7,457 nucleotides of DNA from Spirochaetaceae bacterium (GTDB lineage: Bacteria; Spirochaetota; Spirochaetia; Treponematales; Breznakiellaceae): the NCBI GenBank assembly GCA_031279895.1, contig JAITHR010000204.1, forward strand, positions 1 to 7,457. The letters are read 5' to 3'. Numbering within the stretch: the stretch's first letter is position 1; each line of letters begins with the position of its first letter. Under the pieces are notes generated by a model. The model saw nothing but the letters and a program-made list of their open reading frames with translations, had not been told where the DNA came from and made no database searches. The position numbers and the translations under genes were made by a program. Positions 1-5,274 of this stretch are shown here, in pieces.

Positions 1-177
1 AACAAGATAGACCGGCTCAGCCCCCAGGCGCTTGCGGATGTACAGGGCAAATATGCCGAGGGCGTACCGGTTTCCGCGAAAAACGGGCTTGGACTGGCTG
101 ACCTGATCCGTCGGATAACCCCGCCGTCTCCGCAGCCTCCGGCTGTTTCAGCATGGCCGCCTGTTGTTTCAAATTAG
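1..177 (+). CDS. hflX: C-terminal end of a GTPase, probably HflX (5' truncated)
   Basis: The open frame enters from the left edge and ends at TAG 175-177, leaving 58 codons. It begins exactly on an NKID motif (the G4 guanine-specificity motif of TRAFAC GTPases). About 30 residues later it has VSAKNGLGLADLI, the G5 SAK motif followed by the last helix of the G domain. The short G4-G5 distance and the end soon after that helix fit HflX, a ribosome-associated GTPase that splits stalled ribosomes. Era, MnmE or FeoB would continue with further domains. The last 15 codons form a Pro-rich tail (PQPPAVSAWPPVVSN) encoded inside a 50-bp tandem repeat, so the natural C-terminus appears to have been replaced or extended by repeat DNA. 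GTPase identity is fairly secure; HflX is inferred because the G1-G3 motifs lie outside the window. Confidence 0.62.
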   Translation, partial: NKIDRLSPQALADVQGKYAEGVPVSAKNGLGLADLIRRITPPSPQPPAVSAWPPVVSN

Positions 178-231
178 TGCAGCCGTCTCCGACGGCTTCA
201 GCATGGCCGCCTGTTGTTTCAACGTGGTGCA
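132..231. repeat. Two-copy 50-bp tandem repeat with covarying hairpins
   Basis: Copies 132-181 and 182-231 differ at about 8 of 50 positions. A 26-bp core is identical (147-172 and 197-222). Each copy starts with a hairpin with a TCC loop: arms 132-137/141-146 in copy one and 182-187/191-196 in copy two, the latter extended by pair 181/197. Two stem pairs differ by compensatory changes (134A-144T versus 184C-194G; 136C-142G versus 186T-192A) and one changes from G-T to G-C (132/146 versus 182/196). All stem differences therefore keep pairing. The first copy encodes the tail and stop codon of the upstream GTPase gene. The second hairpin lies 4 nt after that stop but has no T-run, so it is not a canonical terminator. 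Confidence 0.8.
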
Positions 232-332
232 ACACCGCGTCCGGTTACGTTACCGGCTACTGTTAAGGCGCGGCTACGCTTCGCGCCGCCGGTCGCGACT
301 TGGGAGCCGTGCGTTGTTGTGCGCGGCAACCG

Positions 333-421
333 CCGGCGGTTCCAAAAGCGTCCCGCGAAGCGCGGCAAAGCGGGCGGAGAGTGCTTAGGGGCGCGAGGCG
401 GGACGCTTAGGGAACCGCCGG
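333..421. repeat. Large imperfect inverted repeat (31-nt arms)
   Basis: Arm 333-363 pairs with arm 391-421 around a 27-nt loop. There are three paired blocks: 333-343 with 411-421 (11 of 11), 346-356 with 398-408 (11 of 11) and 360-363 with 391-394 (4 of 4), separated by two and three mismatched positions. In total 26 of 31 positions pair by my reading. Its left arm shares DNA with the palindrome at 328-341. It could be a small palindromic intergenic element of MITE or REP type, or the stem of a structured RNA. There is no T-run, so it is not a standard terminator. Confidence 0.7.
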
Positions 422-429
422 AGACTGCA

Positions 430-597
430 AAGAGGGGCGGCGTGGCGCGGAAGCGCGATGGCGTGGTGCCGAAGCGCGGAGTTGTGTTGTCAAAGAGGGG
501 CGGCGTGGCGCTGAAGTGCGGGGTTGTGTCGGCAAAGAGGGGCGGCGCGGCGCTGAAGTGCGGGGTTGTGTCGGCAAAGAGGGGCGCGTGGCAAGTG
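430..597. repeat. 21-bp minisatellite, eight units, with a 42-bp higher-order repeat
   Basis: Eight 21-bp units start at 430, 451, 472, 493, 514, 535, 556 and 577, each beginning AAG. Two unit types can be told apart: type A (AAGAGGGGCGGCG...; 430, 493, 535 and decayed 577) and type B (AAGNGCGGNGTTGTG...; 472, 514, 556), with the unit at 451 intermediate. Units 514 and 556 are identical, and the dimers 493-534 and 535-576 differ at one base (506 T versus 548 C), which points to recent duplication. Because 21 is a multiple of three, the frame stays open and would read as Lys/Arg/Gly/Val heptads (for example AKRGGVA, LKCGVVS). No start site supports translation. Confidence 0.85.
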
Positions 598-680
598 AGC
601 GGGCGTCGTCCGCTGAGGGGCGCGGGGCGGGAAGCTGTTGTGCCGCCCGCCGCCGGCGGGTGAAATTGTGCGGAAAATGC

Positions 681-709
681 TTGACTAGACCCCTGTTTGG
701 GCATAGGAT
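681..709 (+). promoter_or_regulatory. Putative sigma70-type promoter of the rnf operon
   Basis: TTGACT (681-686, five of six consensus bases) is followed after 17 bp by TAGGAT (704-709, four of six). It sits where the GC-rich repeats give way to AT-richer DNA. Transcription would start near 716 and give a leader of about 230 nt before rnfC. The assignment rests on motif match and position only. Confidence 0.5.
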
Positions 710-747
710 AGTAATATCTTATACGGTTCAGCCTAAGGACATATTCA

Positions 748-807
748 ATGACCGAGCCTATGTCAGGGTCCCGGCGAATAAGGACTTCGTCTTTATTACC
801 TATATAA
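748..807 (+). CDS. Possible 19-residue leader peptide upstream of rnfC
   Basis: ATG 748 is preceded by AAGGA (735-739) at 8 nt spacing, a credible ribosome-binding site. The frame ends at TAA 805-807 and would encode MTEPMSGSRRIRTSSLLPI. It lies wholly in the inferred rnf leader. Its second half overlaps the hairpin at 777-797 and its stop lies 10 nt before the hairpin at 818-834. Codons 772-783 (CGG CGA ATA AGG) and 793-798 (TTA TTA) are likely to be rare in such a GC-rich genome. This geometry resembles ribosome-dependent attenuation, but no amino-acid logic for Rnf is obvious and a 19-codon frame can occur by chance. Confidence 0.28.
   Translation: MTEPMSGSRRIRTSSLLPI
777..797 (+). promoter_or_regulatory. 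Leader hairpin with U-rich 3' arm
   Basis: Arms 777-785 and 789-797 form nine consecutive pairs (eight Watson-Crick, one G-U) around a three-base TTC loop. The 3' arm GTCTTTATT is T-rich, so the structure could act as a weak attenuator or pausing hairpin. A ribosome translating 748-807 would melt it. The pairing is seen directly; the role is inferred. Confidence 0.45.
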
Positions 808-817
808 AGAACGTTTC

Positions 818-834
818 ATTGAACCTTGTTCAAT
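818..834 (+). promoter_or_regulatory. Leader inverted repeat ATTGAAC-CTT-GTTCAAT
   Basis: A perfect 7-bp inverted repeat with a 3-nt spacer lies about 115 bp before the rnfC start. It may be a second RNA hairpin of the leader, or a dyad bound by a regulator on DNA. No known operator consensus is recognised. Confidence 0.45.
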
Positions 835-932
835 CTACCTCACGTGTCCCCTATTTCGCGCTCGGTTCGGTACGGAGGCCGGAAGACATAGTACGGCTCT
901 TGAAACAGTCAAAGGCGTGTGAACCAAAGCAG

Positions 933-939
933 AAAGGAG
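933..939 (+). promoter_or_regulatory. Ribosome-binding site fixing the rnfC start at GTG 949
   Basis: AAAGGAG lies 9 nt before GTG 949. The longer in-frame alternative, GTG 919, has no such site upstream and would place this purine run inside the coding region. RnfC proteins typically begin close to the STFKRG-like segment, which also favours 949. Confidence 0.75.
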
Positions 940-948
940 AAGTTTGTA

Positions 949-2349
949 GTGGCTGTAAGCACATTTAAGCGGGGCTTGCGGGTTCCTACCCGAAAAACCG
1001 CTACCGAAGGGAAATCGGTGGAACTGGTTCCGCCGCCAAAACAGGTGGTTATTCCGATAAACCAGCATTTCGGCGCGCCCAACCAAAGCCTTGTAAAGCC
1101 CGGGGACACGGTGAGGCGGGGCCAGAAAATAGCCGACGCGCTGAGCCCCGGGCCTATGACCGTTCCGGTCCACGCATCCATAGGCGGGGTGGTGAAGAAA
1201 ATCGAGCCGCGTACCCAGTCGAATAACAGCGAGGGGCTGTGTATCGTTATTGAGACCGACAACCCCGTGCGGGAAGACCCCGAAGCCGAGTTCATGGAAC
1301 CGCTCGATCCGTTTACCTGTTCCAAAGAAGAGGCGCTCAAACGGATTCGGGAGGCGGGCATGACCGGCATGGGCGGGGCCGGTTTCCCGTCCCACGTGAA
1401 GCTCTCCCCGCCGCCCAATAAACCCATTGACGTTATTATCGCGAACGGCGCCGAGTGCGAACCCTACCTTACCACCGACGAGGCGGTGATGCACGAGAAG
1501 CCGAACCTGCTTATCCGGGGGCTTGCGGCGGTTATGAAAATCACCGGCGTCAAGAAGGCGGTTATCGGCATGGAAGACAACAAAGAGGCCCTTATTCCCA
1601 TGCTTGAGCGGGAGATACGGATAGCCTGCGACGATTATTTTAAGGGGCTGGGGGAAATTCAGATCGGGCTGTGCAGAACCCTGTATCCCCAGGGCGGGGA
1701 GAAGATGCTTATTACCGCGCTGACAGGACGGGAGGTGCCCTCAGGCGCGCTTCCTATGGACGCGGGGTGCATCGTGCAGAACGTAGGAACCCTTGTGGCC
1801 ATTGCCGAAGCGTTTACCCTGGGGAAGCCGCTCATTGATCGGGAGCTGACCGTAAGCGGCGGCGCCTGCAACTCGCCTAAGAATATCCGCGCCCCTATCG
1901 GCACGCTTTTGCCGGACCTTCCGAAAGAGTTCATGGATATTGATTACCGGAAACTTCGAAAGATACTCTTCGGCGGACCCATGATGGGTTTCGCGGTTCC
2001 TACCCTGTCCGTCCCCATTCAGAAGAACACCTCCGGCATTATTCTTATGACCGAGGCGGAAACGCACGCAAACCCCGAAGGGCCCTGTATCCATTGCGCG
2101 AGGTGTATCAGGAACTGTCCCTGCCGTCTTTCTCCGGCGATTATGAACCACAGCCTGGAGGCCGGGGATCTCGAGGAATCGGTGAAGGCGGGCCTTATGG
2201 ACTGTATCGAGTGCGGAAGCTGCACTTTCATGTGTCCGGCGCGTATCAAGCTCGTTCAGCGCTTCCGGGTCGGGAAAGGACGGCTTCGGGCGCGGCAGCA
2301 GGCCGCGCAGCTTGCGGCGGCGAAACAGGCGGCTCCGGCCAAGACCTAA
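949..2349 (+). CDS. rnfC: RnfC, NAD(H)-binding Fe-S/flavin subunit of the Rnf complex
   Basis: This 466-residue peripheral subunit is where electrons pass to NAD+ in the ferredoxin:NAD+ oxidoreductase. The N-terminus (about 1-100) has the RnfC barrel-sandwich segment, with QHFGAPNQSLVKPGD and GQKIAD. A NuoF-like nucleotide/flavin-binding domain follows, with the Gly-rich GMGGAGFP at 140-147 and then ANGAECEPYLTTDE; an SLBB-type region lies downstream. Two [4Fe-4S] motifs close the protein: C380, C383, C386, C390 and C419, C422, C425, C429, each CxxCxxCxxxCP. A short Ala/Gln/Lys-rich tail follows, much shorter than the long Ala-rich tail of enterobacterial RnfC. The GTG start is chosen by the ribosome site at 933-939. 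It is the first gene of the operon and, unusually for this cluster, is separated from the next gene by 138 bp. Confidence 0.96.
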   Translation: MAVSTFKRGLRVPTRKTATEGKSVELVPPPKQVVIPINQHFGAPNQSLVKPGDTVRRGQKIADALSPGPMTVPVHASIGGVVKKIEPRTQSNNSEGLCIVIETDNPVREDPEAEFMEPLDPFTCSKEEALKRIREAGMTGMGGAGFPSHVKLSPPPNKPIDVIIANGAECEPYLTTDEAVMHEKPNLLIRGLAAVMKITGVKKAVIGMEDNKEALIPMLEREIRIACDDYFKGLGEIQIGLCRTLYPQGGEKMLITALTGREVPSGALPMDAGCIVQNVGTLVAIAEAFTLGKPLIDRELTVSGGACNSPKNIRAPIGTLLPDLPKEFMDIDYRKLRKILFGGPMMGFAVPTLSVPIQKNTSGIILMTEAETHANPEGPCIHCARCIRNCPCRLSPAIMNHSLEAGDLEESVKAGLMDCIECGSCTFMCPARIKLVQRFRVGKGRLRARQQAAQLAAAKQAAPAKT

Positions 2350-2365
2350 GGGCCTTCGGCTTTTT
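2347..2365 (+). terminator. Weak hairpin plus T-run after rnfC (partial terminator?)
   Basis: Starting in the rnfC stop codon, AAGGGCC (2348-2354) can pair with GGCTTTT (2358-2364) around a TTC loop, giving three G-C, two G-U and two A-U pairs that merge into a run of five T. More T-rich sequence follows to 2422. The stem is weak, so read-through would be expected. It could lower transcript levels for rnfDGEAB relative to rnfC or mark a processing site. Confidence 0.3.
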
Positions 2366-2405
2366 CGGGATGCTTCGCTCTTTTATTCCTTTATTCCTAC
2401 CTGTT

Positions 2406-2433
2406 TTTACAGAGGTGTTTTTACGGATATAAA
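2406..2433 (+). promoter_or_regulatory. Putative internal promoter ahead of rnfD
   Basis: TTTACA (2406-2411, five of six) and TATAAA (2428-2433, five of six) are 16 bp apart, in the AT-rich rnfC-rnfD gap. Transcription would start near 2440 and give a purine-rich leader of about 48 nt before rnfD. It is a better consensus match overall than the promoter proposed at 681-709. Chance matches are more common in AT-rich DNA, so confidence is moderate. Confidence 0.45.
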
Positions 2434-2487
2434 TAGAGAGAAGCGGCATAAAGAAAAGAGAAAAGAGAAAAATGAAAAGGATTTTCT

Positions 2488-3510
2488 ATGACGGAAAATG
2501 AACAGTCTAATGAACAGCCATTGGTAATTTTGGCATCAAGCCCCCATATCGCGTCTCCCGTTACCACTCAGAGGCTCATGGTAAACGTGCTTGTCTCCCT
2601 GGCGCCGGTCTCGGTGTTCGGGGTGGTTATTTTCGGGATTCCGGCGCTCCTCAACATTCTGGTAGGCGTTGCCGCGTCCCTGGCGGCGGAAGCCTGTTTC
2701 CGGTCCGTTACCAAACGGGACGTTCGAATCAAAGACGGGTCCGCGGCGGTAACCGGCCTGCTTCTGGCCCTGGTGCTGCCGCCTACCACGCCGCTTTGGA
2801 TAACCGCGCTCGGCGCGGTTTTCGCTATTGTGGTGGCGAAGGAATTTTTCGGGGGCCTCGGGGCGAACGTGTTTAATCCGGCGCTCATAGGCCGGGCGTT
2901 TCTTATTATGAGTTTCCCGGCGGAGATTACCACCTGGAAAATTCCCGGCGCCGCGGACACGATAACCGGCGCCACGCCCCTGGGGATACTCAAAACCGGC
3001 GGATCCCTCATCGACGTGGGGCGGGACTTTCTGCGTATCGGCGCGGCATCCTCGGAGGATTACTTGTCCGTGCTGAAGACCCTCTTTATCGGGAACCACG
3101 GCGGGTGTATCGGCGAGACTTCCATACTCCTCATCGCGGTAGGCTGCGCGTACCTTCTGGTTACGAAAACCATTGACTGGCGGGCGCCCCTTGCCATGAC
3201 CTTCGCGGCGGCGCTCACGGCGCTCGCCCTGGGGATGGACCCGATCTTCTCGGTGTTAAGCGGCGGAATCCTGTTCGGCGCGGTGTTCATGGCCACGGAC
3301 TACGTTTCCGCGCCGCTTACCGCGAACGGGAAACTCATTTTCGGATTCGGCGCGGGGCTTATCACGGTGCTTATACGGAAGTGGGGAAACTTCCCCGAAG
3401 GGGTTACTTACGGAATCCTTATGATGAACGCGGTTACGCCCTTTTTGAACCGTTTACTACAGAAGAAATACGGCTTTGTGCCGAAGCCCAAAGGGGGGGC
3501 CGGAAAATGA
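2488..3510 (+). CDS. rnfD: RnfD, membrane subunit with covalent FMN
   Basis: This 340-residue integral membrane protein is of the NqrB/RnfD family, with about nine or ten hydrophobic segments across its length. The conserved motif for phosphoester-linked FMN is present as TGAT at 160-163 (context DTITGATPLG), with Thr163 the predicted attachment residue. Other family signatures are FNPALIGRAFL and SFPAEITTW near 125-150 and FMATDYVSAPLT near the C-terminus. RnfD passes electrons within the membrane part of the complex and is thought to take part in ion translocation. The start ATG 2488 has AAAGGA 6 nt upstream; an earlier ATG at 2472 is not in this frame. Its TGA overlaps the rnfG ATG by 4 nt. 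Length is normal for the family, with no damage seen. Confidence 0.96.
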   Translation: MTENEQSNEQPLVILASSPHIASPVTTQRLMVNVLVSLAPVSVFGVVIFGIPALLNILVGVAASLAAEACFRSVTKRDVRIKDGSAAVTGLLLALVLPPTTPLWITALGAVFAIVVAKEFFGGLGANVFNPALIGRAFLIMSFPAEITTWKIPGAADTITGATPLGILKTGGSLIDVGRDFLRIGAASSEDYLSVLKTLFIGNHGGCIGETSILLIAVGCAYLLVTKTIDWRAPLAMTFAAALTALALGMDPIFSVLSGGILFGAVFMATDYVSAPLTANGKLIFGFGAGLITVLIRKWGNFPEGVTYGILMMNAVTPFLNRLLQKKYGFVPKPKGGAGK

Positions 3511-4076
3511 AAGGTATGTTGAAATTGGGGGCCGCTCTGGCCCTCTACGCGACCGCCGCCTGCGTGGGCCTTGCCTTCGTGTACGAGGCTACGAAAGAGC
3601 CTATCGCGCAGGGAGCGGCGAAAGCCCAGCAGGAAGCGCTCAACGAGCTGTTCCCGGAGGCGGACGGTTTCGAGCCGATTACCGGAACCCTCCAAAGTAC
3701 GGATCCGGCGATTGCCTTCGGCACCGGTTTTGCGGCACTGAAAGGCGGGGACGTGGTGGGCGCGGCCCTTGAAGCGTCCGGTCCGAGCTACGGCGGGCCG
3801 GTTAGAATTATGGTCGGCGTCGGAACGGACGGAAAAATTACCCGCATCAAGATTTTGGAACATTCGGATACCCCCGGCCTGGGGGCAAACGCCACAAAGG
3901 AGAGCTTCTACGGCCAGTTCTCCCGAAAACCGGTAAGCGATCCGTTTGAGGCGAAAAACGACGTGGCGGCTATCACGGCATCCACCGTTACCACGAAAGC
4001 GGTGGCCGCCGCGGTCAAAGCCGCCGGACAAGCCGGTTCCTCGTGGCTGGCGTCCCGAACAGGAGGAGCGAGATGA
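3507..4076 (+). CDS. rnfG: RnfG, FMN-carrying electron transport subunit
   Basis: The product has 189 residues: one N-terminal membrane helix (about 4-26) and an extracytoplasmic FMN-binding domain. Family signatures are SYGGPVRIMVGVGTDGKI in the middle and HSDTPGLG at 119-126. The covalent FMN site, usually S/T-GAT, reads T157-A158-S159-T160 (context AAITASTVTT), so Thr160 is the likely flavin attachment residue within a non-canonical motif. A frame open from 3381 includes a longer N-terminus, but ATG 3507 is preferred: it overlaps the rnfD stop as ATGA, has a G-rich ribosome site (AAGGGGG) just upstream, and places the membrane helix directly at the N-terminus. It overlaps rnfE by 4 nt at its 3' end. 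Confidence 0.94.
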   Translation: MKGMLKLGAALALYATAACVGLAFVYEATKEPIAQGAAKAQQEALNELFPEADGFEPITGTLQSTDPAIAFGTGFAALKGGDVVGAALEASGPSYGGPVRIMVGVGTDGKITRIKILEHSDTPGLGANATKESFYGQFSRKPVSDPFEAKNDVAAITASTVTTKAVAAAVKAAGQAGSSWLASRTGGAR

Positions 4077-4693
4077 ATATAGGTCGGATCTTTACCAACG
4101 GCATCGTGCGGGAAAATCCGCTGCTTATGCTGATGATAGGGTTGTGTTCGGCCCTGGCGGTAACGACCGCCGTGGCAAACGGGATAGGCATGGGGATTTC
4201 CATGACCTTCGTGCTTCTCATGTCGGAACTGGTAATCAGCGTATTCAAAAAGCTGATACCCGACTCGGTGCGTATTCCCGTGTTTATTATCGTTATCGCG
4301 GCGTTCACCACGGTTATTGATTATGTACTGAAAGCCTATTTCCCGGACCTCTCCAAAGCCATGGGGGTCTTCATCCCGCTCATCGTGGTAAACTGTATCA
4401 TTATGGGACGGGTCGAGGGGTTCGCCTCAAAGAAATCCATACCTGAGGTTATAGCCGATTCTCTGGGCATGGGCCTGGGTTACACCTGGGTATTGACCAG
4501 CATATCCCTCATTCGGGAAATCCTGGGGAGCGGCGCCGTTTTGGGGCGCCAGGTGCTTCCCGAAAGTTTCAAGCCCATTCTGTTCTTCGTGATGCCCCCG
4601 GGCGGCTTTTTCGTGTTCGCCGTCTTTATAAGCCTTAACCTCTTAATCAAAAGCCGGCTTAAACCTTTGGAAGATGAGGAGGAGCGTTCGTGA
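4073..4693 (+). CDS. rnfE: RnfE, integral membrane Fe-S subunit
   Basis: This 206-residue protein of the NqrD/RnfE family has six predicted membrane helices and is homologous to RnfA, probably in inverted topology. Cys25 (MIGLCSALAVTT) and Cys108 (IVVNCIIMGRVEGFAS) are the conserved cysteines that, with the pair in RnfA, hold an intramembrane [2Fe-2S] cluster in the related Nqr and Rnf complexes. ATG 4073 is chosen because it follows a strong AGGAGGAG (4061-4068) and overlaps the rnfG stop (ATGA). A longer in-frame start at 4043 lacks such a site. The end overlaps rnfA by 4 nt (GTGA). Confidence 0.96.
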   Translation: MNIGRIFTNGIVRENPLLMLMIGLCSALAVTTAVANGIGMGISMTFVLLMSELVISVFKKLIPDSVRIPVFIIVIAAFTTVIDYVLKAYFPDLSKAMGVFIPLIVVNCIIMGRVEGFASKKSIPEVIADSLGMGLGYTWVLTSISLIREILGSGAVLGRQVLPESFKPILFFVMPPGGFFVFAVFISLNLLIKSRLKPLEDEEERS

Positions 4694-5265
4694 ACCTGTT
4701 TACCATTTTTATCTCAGCGTTTCTAATCAATAACGTAATCCTTATGCGCTTTCTGGCGCTCTGTCCCTTTATCGGCATGAGTACCGACGAGGACAAATCT
4801 ATCGGCATGGGGCTGGCGGTTACGTTTGTTATGGTTCTGGCCACCTGCGTAACCTGGCCTATCTACAAGTTCATTCTGGAACCGCAGGGGCTGATCTTTC
4901 TCCGGCTTCTGGTCTTTATCCTCGTCATCGCCTCCCTGGTGCAGCTTGTCGAGTTTTATCTTAAAAAGACGGCGCCGGCGCTCTATTCCTCTATGGGCAT
5001 CTATCTCGCGCTCATCACCACCAACTGCGCTATTCTGGGAGTTACCCTTGATGTTATCGAGAACGGGTATTCCTTTGTGGAATCCGTGGTGTACGCGGTG
5101 GGCGTGGCCATGGGGTTCCTCCTGTCCCTCCTGCTTCTCGCGGGTATCAGGAAGCGGCTGCGGACAAGTCCGGTTCCCTCTTTTATGAAGGGGACGCCCA
5201 TACTCTTTGTGGTCGCGGCGCTTCTTTCTCTGGCTTTTACCGGTTTTTCCGGTCTGGTTAAATAG
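4690..5265 (+). CDS. rnfA: RnfA, integral membrane Fe-S subunit
   Basis: This 191-residue protein of the NqrE/RnfA family has six membrane helices. Signatures are INNVILMRFLALCPFIGMS with Cys25, and ITTNCAILGV with Cys113; these cysteines are the counterparts of those in RnfE, and the two subunits together coordinate a [2Fe-2S] cluster at the centre of the membrane domain. The start is GTG 4690, overlapping the rnfE TGA, with AGGAGGAG at 4677-4684 at good spacing. This is the only membrane subunit gene here with a GTG start. The stop TAG 5263-5265 shares bases with the rnfB ribosome site, so translation of the next gene is probably coupled. Confidence 0.97.
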   Translation: MNLFTIFISAFLINNVILMRFLALCPFIGMSTDEDKSIGMGLAVTFVMVLATCVTWPIYKFILEPQGLIFLRLLVFILVIASLVQLVEFYLKKTAPALYSSMGIYLALITTNCAILGVTLDVIENGYSFVESVVYAVGVAMGFLLSLLLLAGIRKRLRTSPVPSFMKGTPILFVVAALLSLAFTGFSGLVK

Positions 5266-5274
5266 GAGGCCGCT

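Larger units (their letters stand above)
178..680. other. Repeat-rich intergenic stretch without a credible gene
   Basis: About 500 bp separate the GTPase stop from the rnf promoter. The stretch is GC-rich and G-rich on the + strand. Besides the repeats listed separately, it contains short hairpins at 241-256 (CCGGT/ACCGG), 267-287 (GGCGCG/CGCGCC) and 625-648 (GGGCGG/CCGCCC), and two copies of the palindrome CCGCCGGCGG (330-339, 650-659). Long frames are open on both strands here, but none has a ribosome-binding site or recognisable domain; they reflect stop-poor, GC-rich repeats whose unit lengths are multiples of three. Confidence 0.6.

Noticed and set aside
136..150. Irregular first ferredoxin motif of RnfB (residues 136-150) as a novelty
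   Set aside because: C-x3-C-x5-C-x3-C spacing is a known feature of long RnfB proteins from anaerobes, not peculiar to this genome. Coordinates given here are protein residues; the DNA is 5680-5724.
434..584. G-quadruplex from GGGG runs in the minisatellite
   Set aside because: The runs are separated by roughly 15-60 nt, too far for a convincing quadruplex.
430..597. CRISPR-like array
   Set aside because: The units are contiguous 21-mers without spacers and no cas gene is present.
214..663. Open frame of 149 codons (+) with Lys/Arg/Gly/Val heptads
   Set aside because: It starts at TTG with no ribosome-binding site, begins inside the 50-bp repeat, and owes its length to stop-poor 21-bp repeats. 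No domain is recognised.
219..704. Open frame of 161 codons (-) opposite the minisatellite
   Set aside because: Its ATG has no ribosome site on the minus strand and the sequence is only the complement of the repeats; both strands are open here because the unit is a multiple of three.
919..948. Longer rnfC starting at GTG 919
   Set aside because: The AAAGGAG site at 933-939 would be inside the coding region, and it serves GTG 949 at the right distance; the extra ten residues are not typical of RnfC.
516..968. Frame running through the rnf leader and over the rnfC start
   Set aside because: The part after about 690 looks faintly protein-like, but there is no supported start, it crosses the promoter and hairpins, and it ends inside rnfC in another frame.
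835..1494. Minus-strand frames of 219 and 172 codons opposite rnfC
   Set aside because: They are shadows of the GC-rich rnfC codons, with no recognisable domain or ribosome site.
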